Source of the DNA: Chrysomallon squamiferum
Taxonomy: Eukaryota; Mollusca; Gastropoda; Neomphalida; Peltospiridae
NCBI GenBank assembly: GCA_012295275.1
Contig: CM022679.1
Location: forward strand, 11,491,669 to 11,555,668
DNA: 64,000 nucleotides
Reading direction: 5' to 3'
Below, piece by piece: positions 45,105 to 55,101 of the stretch. Made by a program: the position numbers and the translations under genes. How positions within the stretch are numbered: position 1 is the stretch's first letter; each line of letters starts with the position of its first letter. The notes beneath the pieces were generated by a model that saw only the letters and a list, made by a program, of their open reading frames with translations, did not search any database and was not told the origin of the DNA.

Positions 45105-45145
<41 letters not shown>

Positions 45146-45148
45146 GTA

Positions 45149-45191
<43 letters not shown>

Positions 45192-45613
45192 GTATATGTA
45201 GGTTTCTCTGTCTAACGGATTGTCTATCTGTCTTTCTATCTATCTGTCTATCAATCGATCGATCTATCTCAGTACTTGTTAAACTGGTGAACGGCTCACC
45301 CAAAGGTAAATGAAAGTATAGAAGGAGAGTAAGTAAACTGAGTCGCGGGTGAATGTAATTTTGTGATAAAGACTCAAAAGTGAAATAGTTTAAGAAGCAC
45401 TGATCAAGCTTTCTCTTGTTTCATTACTTCATTTCATCATTTCTTCTTTCTTACATAATTACTGCTTTTACCAAAGAAAATCAACAATAAAATAACATTA
45501 ATTTCTGAATGAAAAAATAAAAAAATTTAAAAAAATAAATAAGTAATAACATATTTACCTGTAACTCCTAACAAGCAGGTGCTAACAACTGTTATCCACA
45601 ACACAGATTTCAT
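33856..45613 (-). CDS. Secreted basic cysteine-rich protein with anaphylatoxin-like (ANATO) frame, two exons, 159 aa
   Basis: Exon 1 (45613-45559) encodes [18 protein letters not shown], a textbook signal peptide, and ends in phase 1 at a CAG|GTAAAT donor. Exon 2 (34280-33856) follows a TTTTTAATTACAG acceptor and joins in phase to a stop at 33856. The mature part has about 38 basic residues, then CC-x12-C-x40-C-x10-CC with FEKCC at the last pair, then two more Cys, 8 in all. CC-x12-C and Phe-x-x-CC match complement C3a and fibulin ANATO modules; the 40-residue loop is far longer than the usual dozen or so. The 11.3-kb intron could hide another exon, but none is needed for the frame. A paralogous gene runs the other way from 47.6 kb. 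Exon 2 is CpG-rich, unlike the housekeeping genes nearby. A TTTATT (AATAAA on the minus strand) cluster near 33480 could end the transcript. Function unknown; a secreted ligand or matrix protein is inference. Confidence 0.6.
36255..36330. repeat. (AG)n microsatellite
   Basis: 76 bp of uninterrupted GA. Confidence 0.97.
37371..37580 (+). repeat. Dispersed repeat, copy 1
   Basis: Matches the reverse complement of 41499-41718 over about 210 bp. Shared blocks include TTTACAGGGA-TTTTCA, CTCATTATATAA, AATTTACCACAA, TTGGTTAA-AAATGTTATTAT and CTGTTAATAA. No coding frame. Confidence 0.8.
37861..37949. repeat. (ATT)n followed by poly(T)
   Basis: About 50 bp of ATT then 39 T residues. Confidence 0.95.
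38090..38166. repeat. (AG)n microsatellite
   Basis: About 77 bp of GA. Confidence 0.97.
38964..39074. promoter_or_regulatory. Cluster of CAGGTG (E-box/T-box-like) sites
   Basis: CACCTG at 38964-38969 and CAGGTG at 39025-39030, 39048-39053 and 39069-39074, plus TACCTG at 39039. The last two lie in an identical AACAGGTGACA placed 21 bp apart. Such sites bind Snail/Scratch/ZEB zinc fingers or bHLH factors; the AGGTGACA form also resembles T-box half-sites. Located in the long ANATO-gene intron. Confidence 0.4.
40480..40690 (-). mobile_element. Possible retroposed segment with A-tail
   Basis: On the minus strand a GC-richer 170-bp stretch with an open frame ([17 protein letters not shown]...) runs straight into a 30-bp A-run at 40519-40490. 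It could be a processed fragment or a retroelement end; its source is not recognised. Confidence 0.3.
41499..41718 (-). repeat. Dispersed repeat, copy 2 (inverted)
   Basis: Reverse-complement partner of 37371-37580, about 4 kb away, with scattered substitutions and small indels. Ends next to a poly(A) run at 41711. Confidence 0.8.
43860..44035. promoter_or_regulatory. CpG-containing block with CRE palindrome
   Basis: TGACGTCA, the full CREB/ATF palindrome, lies at 43894-43901 within GTGACGTCATCGCG. AAAATGGCGAAGC at about 44014 resembles a YY1 site. No gene start was tied to it. Confidence 0.35.
45105..45189. repeat. (ATCT)n-(GTCT)n tetranucleotide array
   Basis: About 42 bp of ATCT switches to about 43 bp of GTCT, with degenerate copies on both sides. 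Confidence 0.95.
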
Positions 45614-46296
45614 TGTGACAAAATACAAATAAACTGTCACAAAAGTTAAGTGTCAAATTCACACAAATCTTATTTGACAGTTAGTCACTGATGATACGTT
45701 AAATCGTTCAATACATCCAACTGTTCATCAGCATCAGAAAGGTTTTTTTTTTTTTTTAAACAGCGTTTCTGCAAGCTCACAACCAATTTCTTATAACGAT
45801 CAGCTGTTTTTTGTGGAGAGGTCTAAATTGCGGAAATTCCCCACATACAATGCACGGAATCTGATATTTAGTAATCGTCAATACCTCTGGCATGCCTCCG
45901 CCTATCAGCACCCACACACTCATGTCAGTCAAACTGCTAACAAACAGCAAATAGCCGATGAGCTTTGATTATAAACAAGTATAAGCGGAAGCCATCACAG
46001 TCCTATTTAATAAATCTCATCTCGCAATTCAAGTCTTCTCTGTACAGGCAGGTGTTGGCTAAAGATTGCTTGCCGCGAGCACAAAACACTGTAGTCGCTA
46101 GTGACATCGATACTAATTGAATTTATCTAGTATAAAATGAAAATCATTTTGGCTACTGTTGCGTCTCTATATGAATGACATCTTTGATATCTCATTCTGT
46201 CCCACAATCTTTCTCTTTGTATACTTCTGTTTTCTGTCTCACCTGCTCACTAATCCTTTTTTCACTCACAAAGAAGGCACACATACGTATATACTT

Positions 46297-46377
<81 letters not shown>

Positions 46378-47577
46378 CGTTATTTCCTTTCAGAATCGTT
46401 TCGATTCTTGAACAGAATAGTATTATTATTATACAGGAATATCGTACTACTTGCTAATACGCAAACACCTGCGTGTCAGCACGAGATGTACATACTCATA
46501 CACACAAACACAAATTCGATTATCAAACTTATTATATTAATCAAATAATATTACTAAAATATTAAAATGATCTAAATTCGAATTTTTCTTTCAGTTTAAA
46601 CAACAACAGCAACAACTATTCGTCACTGTTATTTTAGTCACTGATTTCAGTCACATTGTTCGTAACGTAATACTTTCTAGTGAAAATAAAAATAAAAATG
46701 TGTATTACGAATTATCATATTTCTGTATCGGTTCCAGTTTCAACTCAACTTTCCATCTGTTACGAGACAGGTGACTCTCCTAATCACAACACACATACTA
46801 GTAATTGTTACAGTTAGTGCAGTGAACAATATACCCTCGTACTCATGTGAAGAATACACGTTAATGCGTATTTACCGTTAATACCGGCAAACCCCGGAAA
46901 CAGCAATAATTTTTCCGACAATGACAAAAACATCTAGTGGCCCAGAACGTGCCTCGAAGAATTATCGTTTTTAGCATGTTACAGTTTCAACTTTTCTCAT
47001 TCCATTTTCAGGAATGCTGGTACTAATTCTTCCAGCTGTAAAGACATTATTACTGAGCTGATTAGGCAAAACTTCTACACAGAATTTCTGGATTTTCAAA
47101 TGACAGTTCTGGAAAAAACAAAGAAGAAAAAATAATAATACTAACAACGTGTTACGAGCGTTTTTAATTTCTAATGATTTAATAATTCACAGTTTGGAAT
47201 AACCTTAAAACTGTTCTCTGAAACAATGTTTTTAAATATTGGACATTTTTTCAGCAAAGGATTTTTCTTAAAGTCTGATATATTGATGGACTTTTCCACG
47301 GTGTTTCGGAAATTTACTCTCTGACATTGAGGAATTGTCCACATGGCGAAATGTATGTTTATCGTAACTGAAGAAACAATCAGCCGATGATTCATGTTCT
47401 ATGACGTCTTCACCGATTACTAGGCGAAAAACATTTCCCAGTTTCATAATCACACAAAAGATCACATATCAAAAACAATTTGCGATTAGACAATAGAGAA
47501 ACTATAAGAGGGTAGTTTGAACCCGCGCTGATGCAATATTGTGATACTACAAATCAAAAGGACTTCACTTGTCATTC
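45614..47577. promoter_or_regulatory. Shared region between the divergent ANATO-like genes
   Basis: About 2 kb upstream of both genes. It is CpG-richer than average at 45780-46100. Read on the minus strand, TTTATTAAATAGG at about 46014-46002 is TATA-like and would give a 5' UTR of some 370 bases. A 75-bp (CT)n array sits at 46300-46374. Confidence 0.35.
46300..46374. repeat. (CT)n microsatellite
   Basis: 75 bp of uninterrupted CT in the region between the divergent genes. Confidence 0.97.
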
Positions 47578-50107
47578 ATGGATTGCCACGTGGGATGGTT
47601 TTTCCAGATCTGTGCCATCTTCATCCGTTTTACTGGTGTGTTCAACAGCCGTCCTTTCCGCATCATTCACCAAGGTAATTCATTACTTATGTTTCTGCTT
47701 CATCTTTTTTTTGTATCATATTTAAGAATAATAATAATACTAACAACAACAACTACAACAACAAAAACAATTGCTATAACCGTTTCTGTTACTATTATTA
47801 AAAAAGACAAATCAAAAGCTACTACTAATACTATTACTACTACTACTGTAACTACCACTACTGTTCCTGCTAATGCTGCTACTACTACCACTAATACTAC
47901 TACGACTAATATTACTATTACTAGTGCTACCAATGCTGCTGCTGTTATTACTACTACTACTACCACTATGCATTTTAATATTAATGGGGATAAAGTGCTG
48001 ATAAAAATATGGTGGAATTATAACGATGATATACAAGAGCAAACCTGATGCTGGCAGTTGATAGGTTACTGTTTCTGATTAGCAGCATGGGATATCTACA
48101 TACTCCTACACTGAAAACATATGCATTTGACAAACCTGCCATAGGCACTGAACTGATAACAGCTCAACACGAACGTTACGATCATTACTGTGTACCATTT
48201 CATTTGGTAGAGAACGGTTTCGTTTTATGGGTTATCGCAATTAATATTTTTATCTCATATGAGTTGTTGATATTAATTATCAGTGCGATTTTTGCAAGTT
48301 TGATAAAAAATAATCAATTAAAACATGTTAACAGAACAGGTTGAACTATCAGTAAACCGACCGATTGTGCGTGCATGAATTACTTGTATATTTAAGTATT
48401 ACATACACTTTAAATGACTGTCTTGTCTTTGACGAAAGGTTATTTATATTTTAAATCTTGAACAGAAATCAAATTCCAAAATTCGGTTTTCTATTCAAGT
48501 AGTTAGATCATACTGAATTATTAACATGTTTAAATGTACACACACATAAACATCACACACAGACAGACGCACATATGCATATAAACTTACATAAATATAT
48601 ACATATATGCAATATACTTAAATAATCTATAGCTTAATAATCAAAAAAACATTCTTCTTTAAAAAACATGGTGAAACCTTCTCTAAGAACAAGGGATAAA
48701 CAATATAATATGACTTTAGGAAATATTAATCATTCGTTTACATAGGCTTTATGTTCCAGTCTCAATTGTTATACTTGCATTCGTCTTCATGTTAGTGGCT
48801 TTAATAAACACAAACTAGAAAAGAAAATGCATTTTCTCTAGAAATTACTATATCTAAAGTTACACATTTTTCATTATTTTGTTACATTTAATAACACTGA
48901 TATAAGCATAAAGAGCGAAGATATGTTGAAACATTACCCATTCTAGGCAGCAGTTCAGGACTAGAGTATCAAAGGACATTTATTATTATTCTATTAGCTT
49001 CGAGAAAGTGTAAATAATACACTGCTGCTGTTCAATAAGTGTTATTACAGTCATCCTGTTGCACACATGACAAAATCCATGACCAGTATCTAATAACAAT
49101 AAATATAAATATTGCGGTGCAGTGTGTTTAAATCATTTAAGTTCATAATGTGAAGAGCACCATGTACATAAACAGTTTATTTTCAACATTCAGTTTTTAA
49201 GCATCACGTTCCCTTTAAATGACCATCTTGCCTTTGACGGAAAGTTTATTTTCAATTTAAATCTTGAAGAGAAAACAAATAGCAAAATTCGATTTTGTAT
49301 TCTAGTATTCAGGTGACGTTAAATTATTAACGTGTTCAAATGCATCTCTTAAATACATATAAATAAATAAAATAAATCATTTAAGAAAAATAATCAGTTG
49401 TTTGAGGAAGTTTTACAAATTAATATGAAGTAATAATCTCTGCGTAACATAGAATTCTGAAAATGTGCGAAATGAGCTAAGAACGTTTAAAATTAGTTTC
49501 CCCAATTAACAAGATCTAATAAGCGTAATACAAGCTAATGTGCGTGCCAAGCGTATCACATCTCGTCAAGGTCATTCCAAAAGTGAAGAAAATAACACAT
49601 AGTTGGAAACAGAGGCCTGTGTTCTATTTGCTGTGATCAAAATAAATACAATTACTGCAAGCCAGCTGTGAAAATTCTAATGCTAATCAAAGCGGAAAGA
49701 TCGTTACGGCATTCCTGCCAGATATAGTAACATCTATATTTGCTTTCTAATATTCATAAGCGCTCAATCATGGAATAATTGACACCATGCCACAGGACGC
49801 TAAATTGACAACATGTGTAGATTATTATTTATTTTTTGCTAAAAAAGCAAAGAAAAAAAAAGAAGAAGAAGAAGAAAAAAAAGAAGAAGAAGAAAAAAAA
49901 AGAAAAGAATTAAGGTGGAAAAAAAATAGATTATGATTCATGAAATTTGTTAACAATCTGAAAGACGCACTGTAGTGCGGACTTTGATACAGACCTAAAA
50001 TTTGTATAAAAAGAGAAGTAGAGAAGGAAAGAAGGAAAAAGAGAAGATATAGCAAGAATTCAGTCTCTGTTTAAACATAACAGTAAGAAAAATATTTCAT
50101 CTGAGCA

Positions 50108-50139
<32 letters not shown>

Positions 50140-50181
50140 TAGTAATAGTAGTGGTGGTAGTAGTAGTAGTAGTAGTAGTAA

Positions 50182-50218
<37 letters not shown>

Positions 50219-53200
50219 AGTAGAAGAAGCAAAATAAGTATTCAGCATGAGATGAATACGATTTTTTATTTATTTATTTATTTTTGAAAAGTCTTTAAAA
50301 TATTTAACAGAAGTTTGATTTGATTACTGTATTGGATTTAATTGGGCATTACAATGAAACTATAACAGAACTACCGAACCTCATCCACTCCAGTCTTTAC
50401 AATGTATGTAATTTACAATATTTACAATGTATCTTTGTATGTGACATATTATTTCAAATGTCTCATTAAGTTTTATATAAATTAGATGTAATCATACAAG
50501 ATGAGGGACATAGGGACACACCACAGATCATTTATCCAAAGAAAATCATCACACATGATGACGAAGACTTTGTGACAAGTGGAAGTGGAATGAACATTAT
50601 TCAAACCAGTAACGGTAGGTAAAATTATGTGCTAACTGCTTTCTGCTTGTTTCAATACGGAATTTCTTTACTAATTAATTTATCACAGTATTAAAACAGT
50701 AGTATCAATAGAAAGTGTTTTAATGTTTGAATTTTTGATATCGAAATCATTAAACGAAAGAATAAACATACATGCATGTTTATGCACTTTCTCCGTGTCT
50801 TCAAATCGTACTGTGATTCAGAAACAAATATTTTCTGTTTTATTTAGCAGTCTTCTGTTTATTGTAAAAATACAGAAAAAGAATCGATAAATATTGCAAC
50901 GACCACATGTTTATTAATTATCACATTCTATTTAAGCAAACAGATCAGTTATTTATAAGTAAACTCTAAACAAATTTAACTATCGTAAAAGTAATTCTAA
51001 CAGTAGCTACAAGCAAACACTTAGTGTTTGTATGGGGGTTTTGTTATTTTTTGGTATTTTTTATAGTTGTTTTTGTCGCTTCTTTTTTCTTTTCTTTTTC
51101 AATAAAAACGGTAATCTAATTAAGATTTCTAGAAAAAAAAAAAATTAAAACTGAAAAGAAGAAATGTCGGCCTGTTTTACTGTTATTATCAGTAATTAGA
51201 GCTTGAAAGAGAAAACTTTTCAAAAAAGTGACACAGGAAAGCTTTAATAAAACACGTGTGCGTTTAGTCAAACTATTTTCTGTCAGATGCCAATGCCATC
51301 TTCAGAATTCCTTTCTGACATTTCTGGTCGTGCCAGGTAGGTGTGCACTCCTCAATGTTTGCATTTTACTAAAATATACCTACGAATTTTAACTGGTGCT
51401 ATCAGTTTATAACAGTTTTCTTACATCAACGTATCTAAATAGTTTATTGTTATAACTGTTTATTAGCAAATATACTGTTTTAATAATAATAAGAAGAACA
51501 AGGAAGGAAGAAATAAAACACACATTTTTATCAATGTGTTATAGCGTCAAAAATCAGGTAATGAAAAAAAAAATGGCTACTCGTTTTCAAGTAGAAAATG
51601 ATCTTTCATATTTGATAAAACAGAAATATGAGAGCGCAGAGCAGATACCATTCTGCGTCTAATTACGTCTTAGCCCAGTGTTTGAATAATAATAATAATA
51701 AATATAATAACAACAAAATTCATGTTTCTTTCCCAACTTAAAAAAATAAGAACAAACAACAATACATTTTTTTAACTCCTCTTCAGTGATCTGTCGTTTT
51801 ATCTATTTTATAATTTTTTATGTCTTTTATTAATATTTCTTATCATAAACACATTTATTTTACTGAAATAAACACGTTTATTACTACCGTCCGTTCGTGC
51901 ATACATACAAAAGCCCCAAATCCTAAAATCTATGATCTACTACCATAGGCTACTGTAAATTGTGTATTTACAAGACTTTTCCCTTAGAAAAAGGCATTCT
52001 GTATCTCAGAGCATCGATTTAAAAATGATTTAACCAAATGGGTCCATCGAGGCGAAGCAATAACCTACGATTAATGGCACATAAGGCGAATCGACGGCCA
52101 CTGAGTTAAGGAAACAAATGAACAGGTGGTTTTCCACTACCAGCAGATGGTGTTGTATTGACACCGCTGGCACGAGCAAGCCAAGAGCCAGCAGTAGAAG
52201 AAGGTAAAAAACAAACTGGTAGCAGGATAATATTAGTGTTGCGCCGACTCGGAACAAGAACGTTATCTGTTGTAAACATCTACTGATAAACATAGTGCAG
52301 TGTTGCATCTGTTAAATGTTTCAAAGTATTCCAGCATCCGTTATCTCTTCTCTGAGGAATGCAATGTAGTTACAATGCCCGTTCTGGTATTTTTTTCATT
52401 CCTTCTGTCTCTCATTTCTTGTTGGCTTCTTGGTCTAATTAGAGCCTTAGTCTTTAAAGAAATACTCAGACCAAATGTGATGCCTGTATTGTATAAAGAA
52501 ACGTGAATACTTATCGACTGTGAAATTAACTACAACAACAAACAAAAAAAATAGTAATAATAATAATCATAATAATAACGATAATCATAAAAATCATAAT
52601 AAATAAATAAATAAATATTATAAAGAAAACAAATAGGATTATTTTTTTTTTTTTTTATTATTTACCGTTTTATTAATTAACTGTAGCTGAATGTCAATTT
52701 AAACCATGCTGTAATTAATATTATGGTGCTCCATTACTATGTATTAACACACCACCCACACAATCAATTTTTTTAATAATAATAATAATAATAATAATAA
52801 TGAAACTTAATTATTTTTCTAAAATATAGAATATTACTTAAATCTTAGTTTCTGTTTACCAAAATTTTTAAATCTTGTTCTCCAACTAACCAATATTTTT
52901 CTTTCTAATTCCTCTTCTTCTTTTTCTCTTTCATCATCACCATCATCATTATCATCTTCTTCTTCTTACTATTATTACTATTATTATTCAGTTATTTTCA
53001 TATGTACTTCCCATAAGCCTTTACAAGATCTCTGAAAACTTAAGACATGAAATACAGATTTTAAAATTTGTTTTTATAATTTGTAGGTCTGAAAAATGGG
53101 ATGATTTCATGCTGCTTGTTGGGCAAACTCGCTGGAGAAACTGGGTCACCGTGTCGTATGGCGTTATTTGCGTCTTCGAGTGAAAAACTGGCTGAAAAGT

Positions 53201-53406
53201 ACAGTTTTGCAGTTCTCCAAAGAAAAAGGTGGCGTAGTACACGGCACCTATCTCTGATATCAGCGTCTGTCCACCTGTGTGATCCAGGCAAAGATTTAAT
53301 GTTTTATAAATGTTGTTACGCAGCGAAAAGCGAGAAGTATGAATACAGGCAGTGGACTAGGTCAAAACGTTTTAGACTCTTCAGAAATTCGGCGTTACAG
53401 TGGTGA
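47578..53406 (+). CDS. Basic cysteine-rich protein with anaphylatoxin-like (ANATO) frame, about 181 aa; first exon tentative
   Basis: The terminal exon 53087-53406 (TTTGTAG acceptor, stop TGA) and exon 50486-50614 (AAATTAG acceptor, AACG|GTAGGT donor, 129 nt, phase 1 on both sides) join in frame. Exon 3 has CC-x12-C-x41-C-x10-CC with FYKCC at the last pair. This is the same frame and the same F-x-K-CC ending as the minus-strand gene at 33856-45613, so the two are paralogues. Exon 2 is an acidic spacer (THDDEDFVTSGSG) with no exon counterpart in the paralogue. The best first exon is 47578-47674 (MDCHVGWFFQIC...; CAAG|GTAATT donor), which also ends in phase 1, but its hydrophobic core contains an Arg and is a poor signal peptide. 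The true signal exon may be elsewhere. AATAAA lies at 53444, 38 bp past the stop. No enzyme residues are seen; function unknown. Confidence 0.55.
47721..47975. repeat. Imperfect trinucleotide tract (ACT/AAC-like)
   Basis: A 255-bp stretch with a clear 3-base period and many substitutions, giving misleading Thr-rich and Ser- or Val-rich open frames on either strand. Confidence 0.8.
48407..48540. repeat. Direct repeat, copy 1
   Basis: Pairs with 49211-49346 about 800 bp downstream. Shared blocks: CTTTAAATGAC, CTTTGACG-AAAG, TTTAAATCTTGAA, CAAAATTCG, AAATTATTAAC. Confidence 0.7.
49211..49346. repeat. Direct repeat, copy 2
   Basis: Second, diverged copy of the 48407-48540 segment in the same orientation, inside intron 1 of the plus-strand ANATO-like gene. 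Confidence 0.7.
50109..50227. repeat. (ATT)n-(AGT)n trinucleotide array
   Basis: About 29 bp of ATT then about 85 bp of near-perfect AGT, 260 bp before ANATO-gene exon 2. Confidence 0.95.
50615..53086 (+). other. Intron 2 of the plus-strand ANATO-like gene
   Basis: Contains a 50-nt cassette with good splice sites (51287-51336) and a GC-richer block at 52030-52510 with hydrophobic open frames on both strands. The rest is AT-rich with (AAT)n near 52780-52800. Confidence 0.5.
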
Positions 53407-53443
53407 ATAATAGTGACATAATAACCTCAGAAAGAAGCTTAGG

Positions 53444-53449
53444 AATAAA
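53444..53449 (+). terminator. Polyadenylation signal of the plus-strand ANATO-like gene
   Basis: Canonical AATAAA 38 bp after the stop codon at 53406. Confidence 0.5.
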
Positions 53450-54550
53450 CACCGGTCTGGATTTGATTAATACAGAACCATCGTAAATGTTTACTGATGA
53501 TAACAGATTTTTTTTTTCCAGTTATCGGTAAGGAAAGGGAAGAAACAGAGATATCTTTATCTTCACAACGCACTTACGTAACATACTTTCAAAACAGGTT
53601 ATTCATTTATCATTTTATCAGTATTCATAAATAATGTGATTTTAACATTAGTGCACATTACAAAAACAATTTTAAATGAAAAGAACAGCCCAAGCACAAC
53701 ATATTTAAATAATAACAGGTGTATTTCAGATTATATTGTGTTCACAGTTCGTCCTAAGTTATATTCTAGTATCTGGCAAATATAACACATGCTGCAAAAA
53801 TCTACTGACAGGAGGCTCAAAACACTTCCCCCACCCCAAATTCTTACGTTTAAAATATTAAATCATACAAAAGTAGACATTCAGATTTTATCAGCAGACT
53901 GCATACAGCAGTTGACCACAGGTAAAAACGGCTCAAATATACACATATATAACCACACACACACATACACAGAACACATATATACATAGATATGTGCACA
54001 TATTTACTGTAACATACATATATACTAACACGCACGCGCACATTCACATACATACATACATACAGCAATGTATCGCAGTTCACATCGAATCCAAAAAGAT
54101 TTCAAAGGATTTAATGACCTAAGGGTTTGGCATTAGGATACAATAGAGTTTAGGGGGACTGTTTTGAGGCTCTACACCGGTGTTACCATTAGGCTGACTT
54201 GATAGCCCCCTAAGACGCAGACCTCAGAGGGATGCATTAAAGACTTCTGAGAGTCACAGGTTTGTACAAATTATCGTTTTAAGAAAATATTATAAAAAAG
54301 AAAATATAGAGGTTATAGTTCATTGTCACTTCACAGATATATAGTGTGCCTACAATACTGGTGCTGTTTTCTTGCTATTTAAAATAAATTTAGTTTTAAG
54401 TTTTGTGCTTTTTATTTTTTCTGCAAAACATGATTTTAAAATCGAAGTTGGCAGTTTTGGGGATGGATGCAAGTAGTTGGCCATGTGTAAGGCGCAAAAC
54501 AGTCTGGTTCCGACCCAAACAACCAGTTGTATTTAATTAGGTCCTGTTTA

Positions 54551-54552
<2 letters not shown>

Positions 54553-54606
<54 letters not shown>
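54553..54606. repeat. (CT)n microsatellite
   Basis: About 54 bp of CT. Confidence 0.97.
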
Positions 54607-54610
<4 letters not shown>

Positions 54611-54737
54611 TACTGAAAGTTTATATTTTACATTAATAAAACATCTCATGAAAGATCTGCACCTGTATATATATATAGTGCATAATGTGAAATCAGACTC
54701 AAATTATTCTTGTGTTAATCGAATAATAATATTAATA

Positions 54738-54786
54738 ATAGATAGATAGATAGGTAGATAGATAGCTAATAGATAGATAGATAGAT
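54738..54786. repeat. (GATA)n array
   Basis: Slightly interrupted GATA tetranucleotides. Confidence 0.9.
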
Positions 54787-55048
54787 AAACAGACAAACAC
54801 AGACAGATGAATATAGATATATATTAGATTATTTACTGTGATATTATATTTTTTTTCTTGATATTTTATTATCCCGAAAATAACATTTCGTGGATGCAAT
54901 TACAGAGAATAACAATTTTAATTTTTATTTTTTATTTATCGACCATATTTTCTGAATGGAATTTTTATTATTATTTTTATTAATTGTTTTATTATTATTA
55001 CATCAATGTTTTTTTAAATACATCAAAACGCGGTGGATATACAAATAC

Positions 55049-55051
<3 letters not shown>

Positions 55052-55096
<45 letters not shown>
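55052..55096. repeat. (CA)n microsatellite
   Basis: About 45 bp of CA. Confidence 0.95.

Positions 55097-55101
<5 letters not shown>

Larger units (their letters stand above)
34281..45558 (-). other. Long intron of the minus-strand ANATO-like gene
   Basis: 11.3 kb with no exon supported. It holds (AAT)n at 34295-34340, poly(T) at 34437-34470, (AG)n at 36255-36330 and 38090-38166, and (ATT)n-poly(T) at 37861-37949. It also has a dispersed inverted repeat pair (37371-37580 and 41499-41718), a cluster of CAGGTG boxes (38964-39074), a CRE palindrome (43894) and (ATCT)n/(GTCT)n at 45105-45189. Confidence 0.5.

Noticed and set aside
47497-47530. GGGTTCAAAC on the minus strand, like a tRNA T-loop
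   Set aside because: The T-stem does not pair and no cloverleaf could be drawn.
47569-48048. 159-codon Thr-rich frame on the plus strand
   Set aside because: Beyond 47674 it is driven by the 3-base periodic tract at 47721-47975. Only the part before the CAAG|GTAATT donor is considered as a possible exon.
48048-48344. 98-codon plus-strand frame with a hydrophobic start
   Set aside because: No phase-1 donor that would feed exon 50486 and no recognisable domain; likely chance.
53061-53291. Minus-strand frame opposite the plus-strand ANATO-like exon
   Set aside because: Shadow of the coding exon; the plus strand has acceptor, matching phase, the cysteine frame and a polyadenylation signal.
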